Of a stretch of DNA of 36,290 nucleotides, positions 22,828-29,970 are shown piece after piece. The notes under the pieces are model-generated. The model made no database searches. It was not told the DNA's origin and saw only the letters and a program-made list of their open reading frames with translations. The number at the start of each line of letters is the position of its first letter. Positions within the stretch are counted from its first letter, which is position 1. This DNA comes from Pseudomonadota bacterium (lineage in GTDB: Bacteria > Myxococcota_A > UBA796 > SXON01). Position numbers and translations under genes: made by a program. Location of the stretch: the NCBI GenBank assembly GCA_005778355.1, contig SXON01000052.1, positions 1 to 36,290 of the forward strand. Direction: 5' to 3'.

Positions 22828-24279
22828 ATGGAGCCCTCCGCATTCACGCGTGTGCGTCGTCTCGGCACGGGGGCCGCGGGCGAGGTCTGGCTTGCGGACG
22901 GTCCGCAGGGCCTCGTCGCGCTCAAGTTGTCGGTCCCGGGACGCTCCCTCCACGCGGAGATCGCGGCGCTGGGGGCGGTGTCGCATCCCAGCGTGCCCCG
23001 GCTCGTGCTGGCCGACCCGGGCGGGCGCTGGATGGTGCGGGCCTATGCGGAGGGCCAGCGCATCACCTCGTGGGCGCATGGTCGGAGCCTCCCCGAGATC
23101 GTCGACACCTTCACCCGCCTCGCCGGCGCGGTGCAGGCCATCCACGACAGCGGGGTCATTCACGGCGACTTGAGCCCAGCCAACGTGCTCGTGGAGCCCG
23201 ACGGTCGGCCCCACGTGCTCGACGTCGGCGCCGACGTGCGCGGCCCCAACGGCGCGCTCGGGTGGGTGGCGCCGGAGCGCCTTCGCGGCGAGAACGCCAC
23301 CGTCGCGAGCGACGTGTACGGGCTCGGCGCGATGTTGTATGCGATGACCACCGGCCGGCCCCCCTACGATCGCGGCACCGCCGCCCAGCTGGGCTGGTCG
23401 GCCGCGACCAACCTCCCCCTGCCACCGGGGAGCGTCCGCCCCGACCTCCCGGTGGGTCTCGACGAGCTGGTGCAGAGCGCCCTCGCCTGGTCGCCCGAGG
23501 CGCGGCCTCGATCAGCGGCCGACGTGGCCCGCAGCGCGCAGATGGCCCTCATGACGACCGTGCGCACGCCGGTGGTGGGCATGCTCGACGAGCGCGAACG
23601 TTTGCGACGCGCGATCGTCGAGGCGGTGCGCGGTGAGGGCGGCCTGGTGGTGGTGTACGGCCCGCCGGGCTCGGGGCGGCGCACGCTGATCGACGAGGCG
23701 GCCCGGGCCGCCCGCCGGGAGGGGGCCGAGGTGACTGAGCTCTCGCTCTTCGAGGCCGCTCGGGTCCTGGTGGCTCATCGTGACGCCGGCGTGATCGTGA
23801 TCGACGCAGACGGCCTCGCGACCGCCGACATCGGCAGCGCGCTCGACCGCGCCGCCGACTCATCGCTGGTGCTGGTGCGCGCTCGTTCGCCGGTGCGAGC
23901 GCTGGCGCGGAGGGGCGCGGTGCACATCCGCCCGTCACTCCTGGCCGAGAGCGACATCGCCTTCCTGCTTCGCGCCTCGGGTCGCGATCCGGGCGCCGCC
24001 GCCGACCTCTGGCGGCGCTCGCGCGGCGCGCCGGGCGCGGTGATGGCCGCCATCAGAGGGCTCGACACGACCCCCGCGGGCTTGTCGCCCCTGGCCGCCA
24101 GCCTCCTCGACTTGCTTCGGGCCGGCCCGACGAGCCTCCCCTCGCTGGCCACGCGTGCCGGGGTGGGCGAACACGTCGTCCTCGACGCGCTCGATCCCTG
24201 CTTCGCCTCCGGCGCCGCGTGGGCGAGTGACGACGGCGCCACGCTCTACGCCGCGTCGTCGCCCGGTGCCCGAGCCTAG
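22828..24279 (+). CDS. Atypical Ser/Thr kinase-like protein with P-loop ATPase-like domain
   Basis: This 483-residue protein has a compact kinase-like domain (about 5-235) and an ATPase-like second half. The glycine loop (RLGTGAAGEVW) and Lys33 (VALKLS) are present. The catalytic loop is HGDLSPAN (Asp114, Asn119) rather than HRDLKPxN, DFG is DVG (Asp132), and APE follows at 148-150, so the activation segment is only about 15 residues with no Ser or Thr in it. It may be weakly active or a pseudokinase. The second half starts MLDERERLRRAI and carries P-loop GPPGSGRRT (278-286; Lys to Arg) and VIVIDADG as Walker B, then a winged-helix-like tail. No membrane span is visible. It ends in a stop shared with the opposite-strand SRPBCC gene (CTAG). 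Confidence 0.8.
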   Translation: MEPSAFTRVRRLGTGAAGEVWLADGPQGLVALKLSVPGRSLHAEIAALGAVSHPSVPRLVLADPGGRWMVRAYAEGQRITSWAHGRSLPEIVDTFTRLAGAVQAIHDSGVIHGDLSPANVLVEPDGRPHVLDVGADVRGPNGALGWVAPERLRGENATVASDVYGLGAMLYAMTTGRPPYDRGTAAQLGWSAATNLPLPPGSVRPDLPVGLDELVQSALAWSPEARPRSAADVARSAQMALMTTVRTPVVGMLDERERLRRAIVEAVRGEGGLVVVYGPPGSGRRTLIDEAARAARREGAEVTELSLFEAARVLVAHRDAGVIVIDADGLATADIGSALDRAADSSLVLVRARSPVRALARRGAVHIRPSLLAESDIAFLLRASGRDPGAAADLWRRSRGAPGAVMAAIRGLDTTPAGLSPLAASLLDLLRAGPTSLPSLATRAGVGEHVVLDALDPCFASGAAWASDDGATLYAASSPGARA

Positions 24280-24800
24280 GGGTTCGCGTCGAGGTAGCGG
24301 CCGATCGCGGAGTTGGTCTGCTCGAGGTTGGGCTTGATCAGCGCCACGATGAAGCCCTCGATCTGGGGCTTCAGGGTGCCCGCGAGGATCTTGGGAACGC
24401 CGGGGATCTCCTTGAGGTTGATGTCGAGAGTGCCCTTCAGCGTCACCCGGGTGCCGCCGCCCTCTGCGGAGAGGCGGTTCTCCCCGTATGCATTGACCGC
24501 GTCGGTGAAAACCCTAGTTTTCAGCCGCCAGTTGCAGTGCTTGTCGCTGGAATACCAGTCGGCGAAGTCGTCCCAGCACAGGGCCTCGGGCTTGAGGATG
24601 CCCTGGGCGAAGCGCGGGACCTCGCCCTTGCCCACCCACACGTTGTGAAGCTTCACCACGCCCTCGCCCTCCTCCCGTTTCTCCACGCGGATCTCCTTCA
24701 CGTTGCCGAGGTACGGCGCCACTCGGGCCAACTCGTCGCGGTAGGCCCGAAATACGCGCTCAAGGGGGTGGCGAATGACGGAAGAGACGTTGATTTCCAT
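24276..24800 (-). CDS. SRPBCC/START-like protein (DUF2505-type)
   Basis: This 174-residue protein has the helix-grip pattern of SRPBCC proteins: a first strand EINVSSVIRHPLERVFRAYRDEL, a Trp/aromatic strand region (HNVWVGKGEVP, WYSSDKHCNWRLKTRVF), paired strands (NRLSAEGGGTRVTLKGTLDI) and a long C-terminal helix. It most resembles DUF2505-like cavity proteins that bind hydrophobic ligands. The ligand is unknown. The start at 24800 is 9 nt downstream of GGTTAG in a palindrome shared with the divergent methyltransferase. The stop overlaps that of the kinase by CTAG. Confidence 0.75.
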   Translation of the reverse strand: MEINVSSVIRHPLERVFRAYRDELARVAPYLGNVKEIRVEKREEGEGVVKLHNVWVGKGEVPRFAQGILKPEALCWDDFADWYSSDKHCNWRLKTRVFTDAVNAYGENRLSAEGGGTRVTLKGTLDINLKEIPGVPKILAGTLKPQIEGFIVALIKPNLEQTNSAIGRYLDANP

Positions 24801-24809
24801 GCCGCGCGC

Positions 24810-24822
24810 CTAACCCGGTTAG
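24810..24822. promoter_or_regulatory. Palindromic bidirectional start-proximal element CTAACCCGGTTAG
   Basis: The 34-bp divergent gap contains CTAACC-C-GGTTAG. Each arm gives GGTTAG reading toward one gene, 9 nt before the start at 24800 (-) and 12 nt before the start at 24835 (+). It is either two back-to-back -10 elements or an operator. Confidence 0.5.
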
Positions 24823-24834
24823 CCGCCTGCCCCC

Positions 24835-26076
24835 ATGGCCGAGCGACGCAGCGAACGACGTGCCCGCAAGAGCGCCCCCGAGTGGGCGGAGCCCCTCGGA
24901 CTCCGACAGCCCCTGTCGCAACGCGCGGGCGACGCGCTGCGCGACGGCGACGACGCGGTGTCTCGGGTGCTCGAAGCCGCGTTGCGTCACCGGGAGCGGG
25001 TGGAACGGGCCACCCACGGCTTCCACACCTACCCGGCGGGGCTGCACCCCGATGCCGCCGCAATGCTCTTGACCCTGTCGCCAGGGCCGGTGCTCGACCC
25101 CTTCTGCGGCGGCGGCACCGTGCTCGTCGAGGCCCTGCTCGCCGGTCGCGAGGCCCTCGGCACCGACGTGTCCGCGGTCGCGGCGCTGGTCGCCCGCGCC
25201 CGCACCACGCTCGCCACCGAGGAGGAGCGCACCGCGTTGCGATCAGCGGCGCGCAAGGCCGCCGAGGTGGCCCGAGCCGAAGGCCTGGCGGCCGAGCGTA
25301 ACTACGCGGTCGGAGCCCTGGCTCGTCCCGACGTGCCCGAGGTGCTGTTCGACTGGTACGAGCCGCATGTGCTCGTCGAGATGAACGCCCTGCGCCGCGA
25401 GATCGGGAACGACCCTTTGCTCAAGGCCATCTTCTCGAGCATCGTGGTGAAGACGAGCCAACGCGAATCCGACACGTCGAACCGGCGCTCGGAGGAGCGT
25501 CGTCCGGCGGGGACGGCAGCCACGTTGTTCCACAAGCGGGCCCGGGAGTTCGCGCGGCAGCTCGAGGCCCTGGCGGGCGCGGTCCCGGCCGAGGCCGTGG
25601 CCGCCGGCGTGCGTGCCCGGGTGCACCGCCAGGACGCCCGCGAGCAGCGCGAGAAAGACCACTTCGGCATCGCGCTCAGCTCGCCCCCGTACCCCGGGGT
25701 CTACGACTATGTGCCCTTGCAGCAGCTCCGCATGGCCTGGCTCGGGCTCGACCAGGGCGACGCGCCGCGCGAGGAGATCGGCAGCCGCCGCTCCTTCCGT
25801 GCCGACCGTGCCGAGGCCGTGGCCGAGTGGCGAGCCGACACCGCCAAGTGGGTACGCGTCACGGCGCGGGCGCTCCTACCCGGGGGTCGCCTCGTGGTGG
25901 TCACCGGCGACGGCAACGTGGGGGGCAAGGCGATCGACAGCCTGTCGCCGCTCAGCGCGGCCGCCGCGAGCGCGGGGATGCGCCGCGTGGCCCGCGCCAC
26001 CGTCGAGCGCTGGGACGAGGGCCTCGACCGCGTGCGGCCCGAGCACGCCGTCTGCTTCCAGCGGGATGGCGCTTGA
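24835..26076 (+). CDS. SAM-dependent methyltransferase (TRM11/N6-N4 adenine-cytosine MTase type)
   Basis: This 413-residue protein has the motif order of nucleic-acid amino-methyltransferases. Residues ~80-125 hold VLDPFCGGGTVLVEALLAG and LGTDVSAVA (SAM site). Near 280 is the catalytic SSPPYPGVYDY, followed by WVRVTARALLPGGRLVVVTGDG. A region of about 150 residues between (FDWYEPHVLVEMNALRREI, SSIVVKTSQRESDTS) resembles TRM11-like and DNA-methylase families of the UPF0020 type. Whether it modifies tRNA or DNA is unclear. No restriction gene is adjacent, so a restriction-modification system is not supported. It overlaps the next gene by TTGA. N-terminal residues are very basic. Confidence 0.82.
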   Translation: MAERRSERRARKSAPEWAEPLGLRQPLSQRAGDALRDGDDAVSRVLEAALRHRERVERATHGFHTYPAGLHPDAAAMLLTLSPGPVLDPFCGGGTVLVEALLAGREALGTDVSAVAALVARARTTLATEEERTALRSAARKAAEVARAEGLAAERNYAVGALARPDVPEVLFDWYEPHVLVEMNALRREIGNDPLLKAIFSSIVVKTSQRESDTSNRRSEERRPAGTAATLFHKRAREFARQLEALAGAVPAEAVAAGVRARVHRQDAREQREKDHFGIALSSPPYPGVYDYVPLQQLRMAWLGLDQGDAPREEIGSRRSFRADRAEAVAEWRADTAKWVRVTARALLPGGRLVVVTGDGNVGGKAIDSLSPLSAAAASAGMRRVARATVERWDEGLDRVRPEHAVCFQRDGA

Positions 26077-26444
26077 GCTACGCCGACGCGTCCACCACGC
26101 TCGCGACGCTTCGCGAGGCGGTTCGTGCCTTCAACGAGGCCCGCGACTGGGGGCAGTACCACAACCCGCGCAACCTCGCGATGGCGCTGTCCGTCGAGGC
26201 GAACGAGCTCCTGGCGCTCTACCTGTGGTCGAGCGACTCCGGTCCGCAGCCACCGGTCGCCAGCCGCGTGCCCATGGTGGGCGAAGAAGCCGCCGACGTG
26301 CTCATCTGCCTCCTGAACCTCTGCGACAAGCAGGGCATCGACCTGGCCGCCGCCGTCGAGGCGAAACTTGCCAAGAATGCCTTGCGTTATCCGGTGGAGG
26401 CGTCGCGAGGGCGCTTGGAGAAGTCGGGCGAGCTGGTTAAGTAA
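26073..26444 (+). CDS. MazG-like nucleotide pyrophosphohydrolase (dCTPase/RS21-C6 type)
   Basis: This 123-residue protein fits the all-alpha NTP pyrophosphatase family that hydrolyses non-canonical or excess dNTPs to NMP and pyrophosphate. It shows EARDWGQYHNPRNLAMALS, the metal-binding EANELL (ExxE) and EEAADVLICLLNL (EExxD), then KNALRYPVE, in the order seen in DCTPP1-like proteins. It starts at TTG 26073, overlapping the methyltransferase stop. No ATG is in frame nearby. Coupling to the methyltransferase could mean nucleotide-pool cleaning linked to base modification, but this pairing may be incidental. Confidence 0.88.
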   Translation: MSYADASTTLATLREAVRAFNEARDWGQYHNPRNLAMALSVEANELLALYLWSSDSGPQPPVASRVPMVGEEAADVLICLLNLCDKQGIDLAAAVEAKLAKNALRYPVEASRGRLEKSGELVK

Positions 26445-26449
26445 AGAAC

Positions 26450-27046
26450 GTGTCAACCGGCTCTACCCGACGCGACCAGCAACGCGAGGAAACGCGGCGC
26501 CGCGTGTACCTCGCCGCGCTCGAAGTGTTCCGTCGCGACGGCGTGGAGGATTGTCGCATCGAAGACATCGTCGCCCTGGCGGGCGTGAGTCGTGGGAGCT
26601 TCTACTTCCACTTCCCCACGAAGGACGATGTACTCGCGGTGGCCTATGCCGAGGCGGTGGCCGATCTGGTGCGCCACATCGACGCCCTGCCCGACCACGT
26701 GCAGATCGTCACCACGCTGCGCTCCGTCGTGGAGCACACAGCGGCTCGCTGGCAGGGCGACCCGCGGATCTTCGTGCACGTGGGGCTCCACGCCCTGCGC
26801 TCCGTCACCCGTACCTTCACCTCCGGCGAGCGCGAACCCATCCGCCTGGCGCTGGAGCTCCGCTTCGCCCGTGCGCTCGCGCTCGGCGAGATCGAGTCGC
26901 CCCTGCCGGCGGCCCTCTTGGCCGACATCTTCCTGCTCAACACCTTCACCGCCCTGCTTGCATGGAGCGGCGCCCCCGACCTGCCCCTCGCCCCCGTTCT
27001 CGACGGGGTGATCGCCCTCTTCCTCCACGGCGCCCAGGGGCCGTGA
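26450..27046 (+). CDS. TetR-family transcriptional regulator
   Basis: This 198-residue regulator starts at GTG 26450, 5 bp after the pyrophosphohydrolase stop. The N-terminal DNA-binding domain is typical: RRRVYLAALEVFRRDGVEDC, IEDIVALAGVSRGSFYFHF, TKDDVLAVAYAEA. The C-terminal ~140 residues form the helical ligand domain. The ligand and operator are unknown. It may control the upstream methyltransferase/pyrophosphohydrolase pair or the following phosphatase. No clear inverted-repeat operator is visible in the short flanks. Confidence 0.92.
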   Translation: MSTGSTRRDQQREETRRRVYLAALEVFRRDGVEDCRIEDIVALAGVSRGSFYFHFPTKDDVLAVAYAEAVADLVRHIDALPDHVQIVTTLRSVVEHTAARWQGDPRIFVHVGLHALRSVTRTFTSGEREPIRLALELRFARALALGEIESPLPAALLADIFLLNTFTALLAWSGAPDLPLAPVLDGVIALFLHGAQGP

Positions 27047-27050
27047 TAAG
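27045..27050 (+). promoter_or_regulatory. Putative -10 element (GATAAG) of the PP2C gene
   Basis: TGATAAG overlaps the TetR stop codon and ends 9 nt before the ATG at 27060, in line with the other start-proximal elements. Confidence 0.35.
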
Positions 27051-27059
27051 CAGCGGGCG

Positions 27060-28304
27060 ATGAATCCCCGCTGGGCCGCGCTCACCGACGTCGGCAAGAA
27101 GCGCGAGCACAACGAAGACAACCACCTGGCCTTGCCCGAGAGCGGCCTGTTCCTCGTGGCCGACGGTGTCGGCGGCCGAGCCTGCGGGGAGGTTGCGAGC
27201 GCGATGTGCGTGGAGACCTTCGCCTCCCGCGCCGGCGACCTCAAGAACAGGCTCGACGACTACGCCCGTGAGCGCAGCATCGACACCCGCAACGCGGTGC
27301 TCACCGAGCTCGACGCGATCAGCCAGCTCGCCACGCGCCGTATCTACGAGTCGGCGGAGTCCCAGAACAAGAAGGGCATGACGACGACGCTGGTGGCGGT
27401 GGCCATCGGCGGCGGTGCCGCCTTCGTCGTGCACGTGGGCGACTCGCGGGCCTACCTCGTGCGCGAGGGCGAGATTCGCCAGCTGACGGAAGACCACTCG
27501 ATGGTCAACGAGCTGGTTCGAAGTGGAAAGATGACCTGGGCCGAGGCGCGCGCGTCGCGACACCGGCACGTCATCACACGCGCGCTTGGCCTGTACCCCA
27601 CGGTGCAGCCCTCGCTCGGTTCCTTCGATCTGTTGCCGGGCGACCGCATCCTCCTGTGCAGCGACGGCTGCTCCGACGTGGTGTCGCCGGAGCGCATGCT
27701 CCAGTTCATCGGCGAGGGCGACCCGAAGAACGCCTCCGAGAAGCTGGTGGAGGCCGCGCTCGATCGCGGCGGGCCCGACAACATCACCACCATCGTCGTG
27801 GAGCCGCTTGGCAGCCCCCGCACCGACGAGGCGGTCGTGCGCGCCCGCACGCTCGAGCACCTCTTTCTCTTCGAAGACATGCCCTACGCGGCGCGCCTGC
27901 AGGTGGCGCGCATCATGCAGGAGCACTGGTTCGCCCCGGGCGACACGCTCGTGGTCGAGGGCGAGCCGGGCGCCAGCATGTACATCGTCACCGAGGGCGA
28001 GGTGCTGGTGCTCGCAGGCGGCGTGGAGCTCGCACGGCTCGGCCAGAACGAGCACTTCGGCGAGCTGGCCCTGGTCGACCGTCTCCCCCGCTCCGCCACC
28101 GTGCAGGCCGCCACCTTTGGCAGCGCCGTGAGCATCAGCAACGAGGCGCTACGGGACTTTTGCCTGGCAGAGCCGGGACTTGGCACCATCTTGTTGTGGA
28201 AGCTCTTGAGGGTCCTCGGTCAGCGGCTGCGCCACGCCAACGCCCGCTTGGTGGGCGACTCTGTCGATGTCGAGGAGCTAGCGCCCGACCTCGGCAGCGA
28301 CTAG
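27060..28304 (+). CDS. PP2C Ser/Thr phosphatase fused to cyclic-nucleotide-binding domain
   Basis: This 414-residue cytoplasmic protein removes phosphate from Ser/Thr residues. The PP2C domain (1-~245) has DVGKKREHNEDN, VADGVGG (Asp35, metal site), VVHVGDSRAYLVREGEI, LTEDHS, RALG, LLCSDGCSDVV and GGPDNIT, all conserved. The C-terminal part (~265-390) is a cNMP-binding fold: FAPGDTLVVEGEPGASMYIV, then FGELALVDRLPRSATVQA, which keeps the Glu and Arg of the phosphate-binding cassette. So phosphatase activity may respond to cAMP or a related nucleotide. It plausibly opposes the Ser/Thr kinases found in the window, though nothing shows a direct link. Confidence 0.93.
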   Translation: MNPRWAALTDVGKKREHNEDNHLALPESGLFLVADGVGGRACGEVASAMCVETFASRAGDLKNRLDDYARERSIDTRNAVLTELDAISQLATRRIYESAESQNKKGMTTTLVAVAIGGGAAFVVHVGDSRAYLVREGEIRQLTEDHSMVNELVRSGKMTWAEARASRHRHVITRALGLYPTVQPSLGSFDLLPGDRILLCSDGCSDVVSPERMLQFIGEGDPKNASEKLVEAALDRGGPDNITTIVVEPLGSPRTDEAVVRARTLEHLFLFEDMPYAARLQVARIMQEHWFAPGDTLVVEGEPGASMYIVTEGEVLVLAGGVELARLGQNEHFGELALVDRLPRSATVQAATFGSAVSISNEALRDFCLAEPGLGTILLWKLLRVLGQRLRHANARLVGDSVDVEELAPDLGSD

Positions 28305-28315
28305 GGCGCGTGCGG

Positions 28316-29155
28316 ATGCGTGTTCGCGCGGCGATCTCGCCCGACCCCGATGACCTCTTCATGTTCCGGGCGCTCATCGAGGGGCTGGTCGATACCCGGG
28401 GCCTGACCTTCGACGTCGAGACCGCCGACACCGACGCGCTGAACCGCATGGCGAGCGGCGACGGCGCCGACGTCAACGCGATCTCCATCGCCCATTACCC
28501 GCGCGTGGCCCACGCCTATGTGCTGTCGCGACACGGTGCGAGCGTGGGACGGGGCTACGGTCCCGTGGTGGTGCAGCTCGCCGGCGCCGCCGATCGCCCC
28601 CTCGCCGGGCTGCGCATCGCCGTTCCCGGCACCACCACCACCGCCTACCTCGTGCTCCGCGCGCTCATCGGCGAGTTCGAGCCCGTTGTCGTCCCCATCG
28701 TGCCCTATGCGCGCACCTTCGAGGCCCTGCGGCGCGGCGACGTCGACGCCGCCTTGCTGATCCACGAGGGCAGGCTCACCTACGCCGACGAGGGCTGCGT
28801 GGCCCGGCTCGACATCGGCGAGGGCTGGGCACGACGCACCGCGCTTCCCCTCCCGCTCGGGGGCAACGTTATCCGGCGCGACCTCGGTCGCGACACGGTA
28901 GCGCTGGTCGACACCGTGGTCCGCGACAGCATCGCTCACGCCCTCGACCACCGCGAGGCGGCGATGGACTGGCTGCTGGCCCGGGGGGTCACGCTCCGCG
29001 ATCGCGCCCGGCTCGACCAGTACCTCGCGATGTACGCCAACGCCGACACCCTCGACATGGGTGACGACGGCGTGCTCGGCGTGCAGGCCGTGCTCGACGC
29101 CGGCGCCGAACTTGGCCTCTTGCCCGCGTCCCGCGCCGATTTCGCCCGGGTCTAG
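28316..29155 (+). CDS. mqnD: 1,4-dihydroxy-6-naphthoate synthase MqnD
   Basis: This 279-residue enzyme acts in the futalosine pathway of menaquinone synthesis, converting cyclic dehypoxanthine futalosine to 1,4-dihydroxy-6-naphthoate. The fold resembles periplasmic binding proteins. Family features are ISPDPDDLFMFRALIEG near the start, ADVNAISIAHYPRV, SRHGASVGRGYGPVV, the Thr-rich loop LRIAVPGTTTTAYLVLR and AALLIHEGRLTYADEG. The start at ATG 28316 is chosen because RAAISPDPDD is the conserved N-terminus and upstream sequence is a shadow of the phosphatase gene. Its stop is shared with the opposite methyltransferase (CTAG). MqnA, B and C are not in the window. Confidence 0.93.
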   Translation: MRVRAAISPDPDDLFMFRALIEGLVDTRGLTFDVETADTDALNRMASGDGADVNAISIAHYPRVAHAYVLSRHGASVGRGYGPVVVQLAGAADRPLAGLRIAVPGTTTTAYLVLRALIGEFEPVVVPIVPYARTFEALRRGDVDAALLIHEGRLTYADEGCVARLDIGEGWARRTALPLPLGGNVIRRDLGRDTVALVDTVVRDSIAHALDHREAAMDWLLARGVTLRDRARLDQYLAMYANADTLDMGDDGVLGVQAVLDAGAELGLLPASRADFARV

Positions 29156-29934
29156 GTGGCCTGCGGCGCCAGGTACACGTCCGTCCCCATCTCGCGACGC
29201 ATCGCGAAGTAGGCCTCGGTCCACTCGCCGTCTGGGCCCCGGATCGCGAAGGGCTCGCGGCGGTCGCAGGGGCCGGGCACGCGCGTCGCCACCAGCACGG
29301 TGACGAGCGGGGCCTGGCCGCCCCGGAAGATGATGTCCTGCCGCGCGCGCAGGCTGAGCCCCGCGCGGGCGATGGCGTCCTCTCCGCGGGGGTCGGCCGC
29401 GGCGAAGCACACCACGAAGGTGCCGTCCGGTCGCATGATTCGCGCTGCCGTCTCGGCGTAGTCGTAGATGCTGCCGCGCAGTTCCATGCGCGCGCCAGCG
29501 CGCTGCTCGATCGGCGAGACGACACCCTTGCCGAGCGGGATGTAGGGAGGCGAGCCGGTCACCAACTCGAAGTGGTCGCGCTCGGGCATCGAGTCCGTGT
29601 CGCGCAGGTCACCCAGCCGGCAGTGCACACGCGACGTGAGAGCGTTGTGCTCGACCGTCTTGCGCATCAGCTGGTGACTCGCTTCCTGGGCCTCCACCGC
29701 GGTGAGCGTGCTCTCGCTGGAGAGCCGCCACAGGGTGAGGAGGCCAACCGAGCCAATGCCCGCGCCAATGTCGGCGTACACGCGCGCCTCGGGGCGAGCC
29801 CGGCTGGCCACCCAGGCCGTGAACAGGTCGTCGGCGGAGAAGCGGTGCCCACGCCTGAACTGGTAGATCTGCCAGTCGCCCGCGAGTCGATCGAGGCTCA
29901 GGTCGTCGGGGTTCTCCGGATCGGGCTGGCGCAT
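29152..29934 (-). CDS. TrmN6-like tRNA1(Val) adenine-N6 methyltransferase family protein
   Basis: This 260-residue SAM methyltransferase resembles YfiC/TrmN6 enzymes that methylate adenine 37 of tRNA-Val. It shows YQFRRGHRFSADDLFTAWVA at the N-terminus (the family's substrate and SAM loop), YADIGAGIGSVGLLTLW (SAM motif I), AVEAQEASHQLMRKTVEHN (motif II), and TGSPPYIPLGKG as the catalytic motif, with Ser in place of the usual Asn of NPPY. VVCFAAADP and later strands complete the domain. The Ser could alter specificity, so the exact target is uncertain. GGTTAG lies 12 nt before the start. Confidence 0.85.
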   Translation of the reverse strand: MRQPDPENPDDLSLDRLAGDWQIYQFRRGHRFSADDLFTAWVASRARPEARVYADIGAGIGSVGLLTLWRLSSESTLTAVEAQEASHQLMRKTVEHNALTSRVHCRLGDLRDTDSMPERDHFELVTGSPPYIPLGKGVVSPIEQRAGARMELRGSIYDYAETAARIMRPDGTFVVCFAAADPRGEDAIARAGLSLRARQDIIFRGGQAPLVTVLVATRVPGPCDRREPFAIRGPDGEWTEAYFAMRREMGTDVYLAPQAT

Positions 29935-29946
29935 CGCGCCGCGGTG

Positions 29947-29952
29947 CTAACC
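29947..29952 (-). promoter_or_regulatory. GGTTAG start-proximal element of the TrmN6-like gene
   Basis: The minus strand reads CCCGGGTTAG ending at 29947, 12 nt before the start at 29934. It shows the same sequence and spacing as the elements before nadA, the SRPBCC gene and the TRM11-like gene. Confidence 0.45.
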
Positions 29953-29970
29953 CGGGCCGATCCCCGCGCC

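Noticed and set aside
24835..26444. Restriction-modification system around the TRM11-like methyltransferase
   Set aside because: The coupled gene is a MazG-like pyrophosphohydrolase and the next a TetR regulator. No nuclease is nearby.
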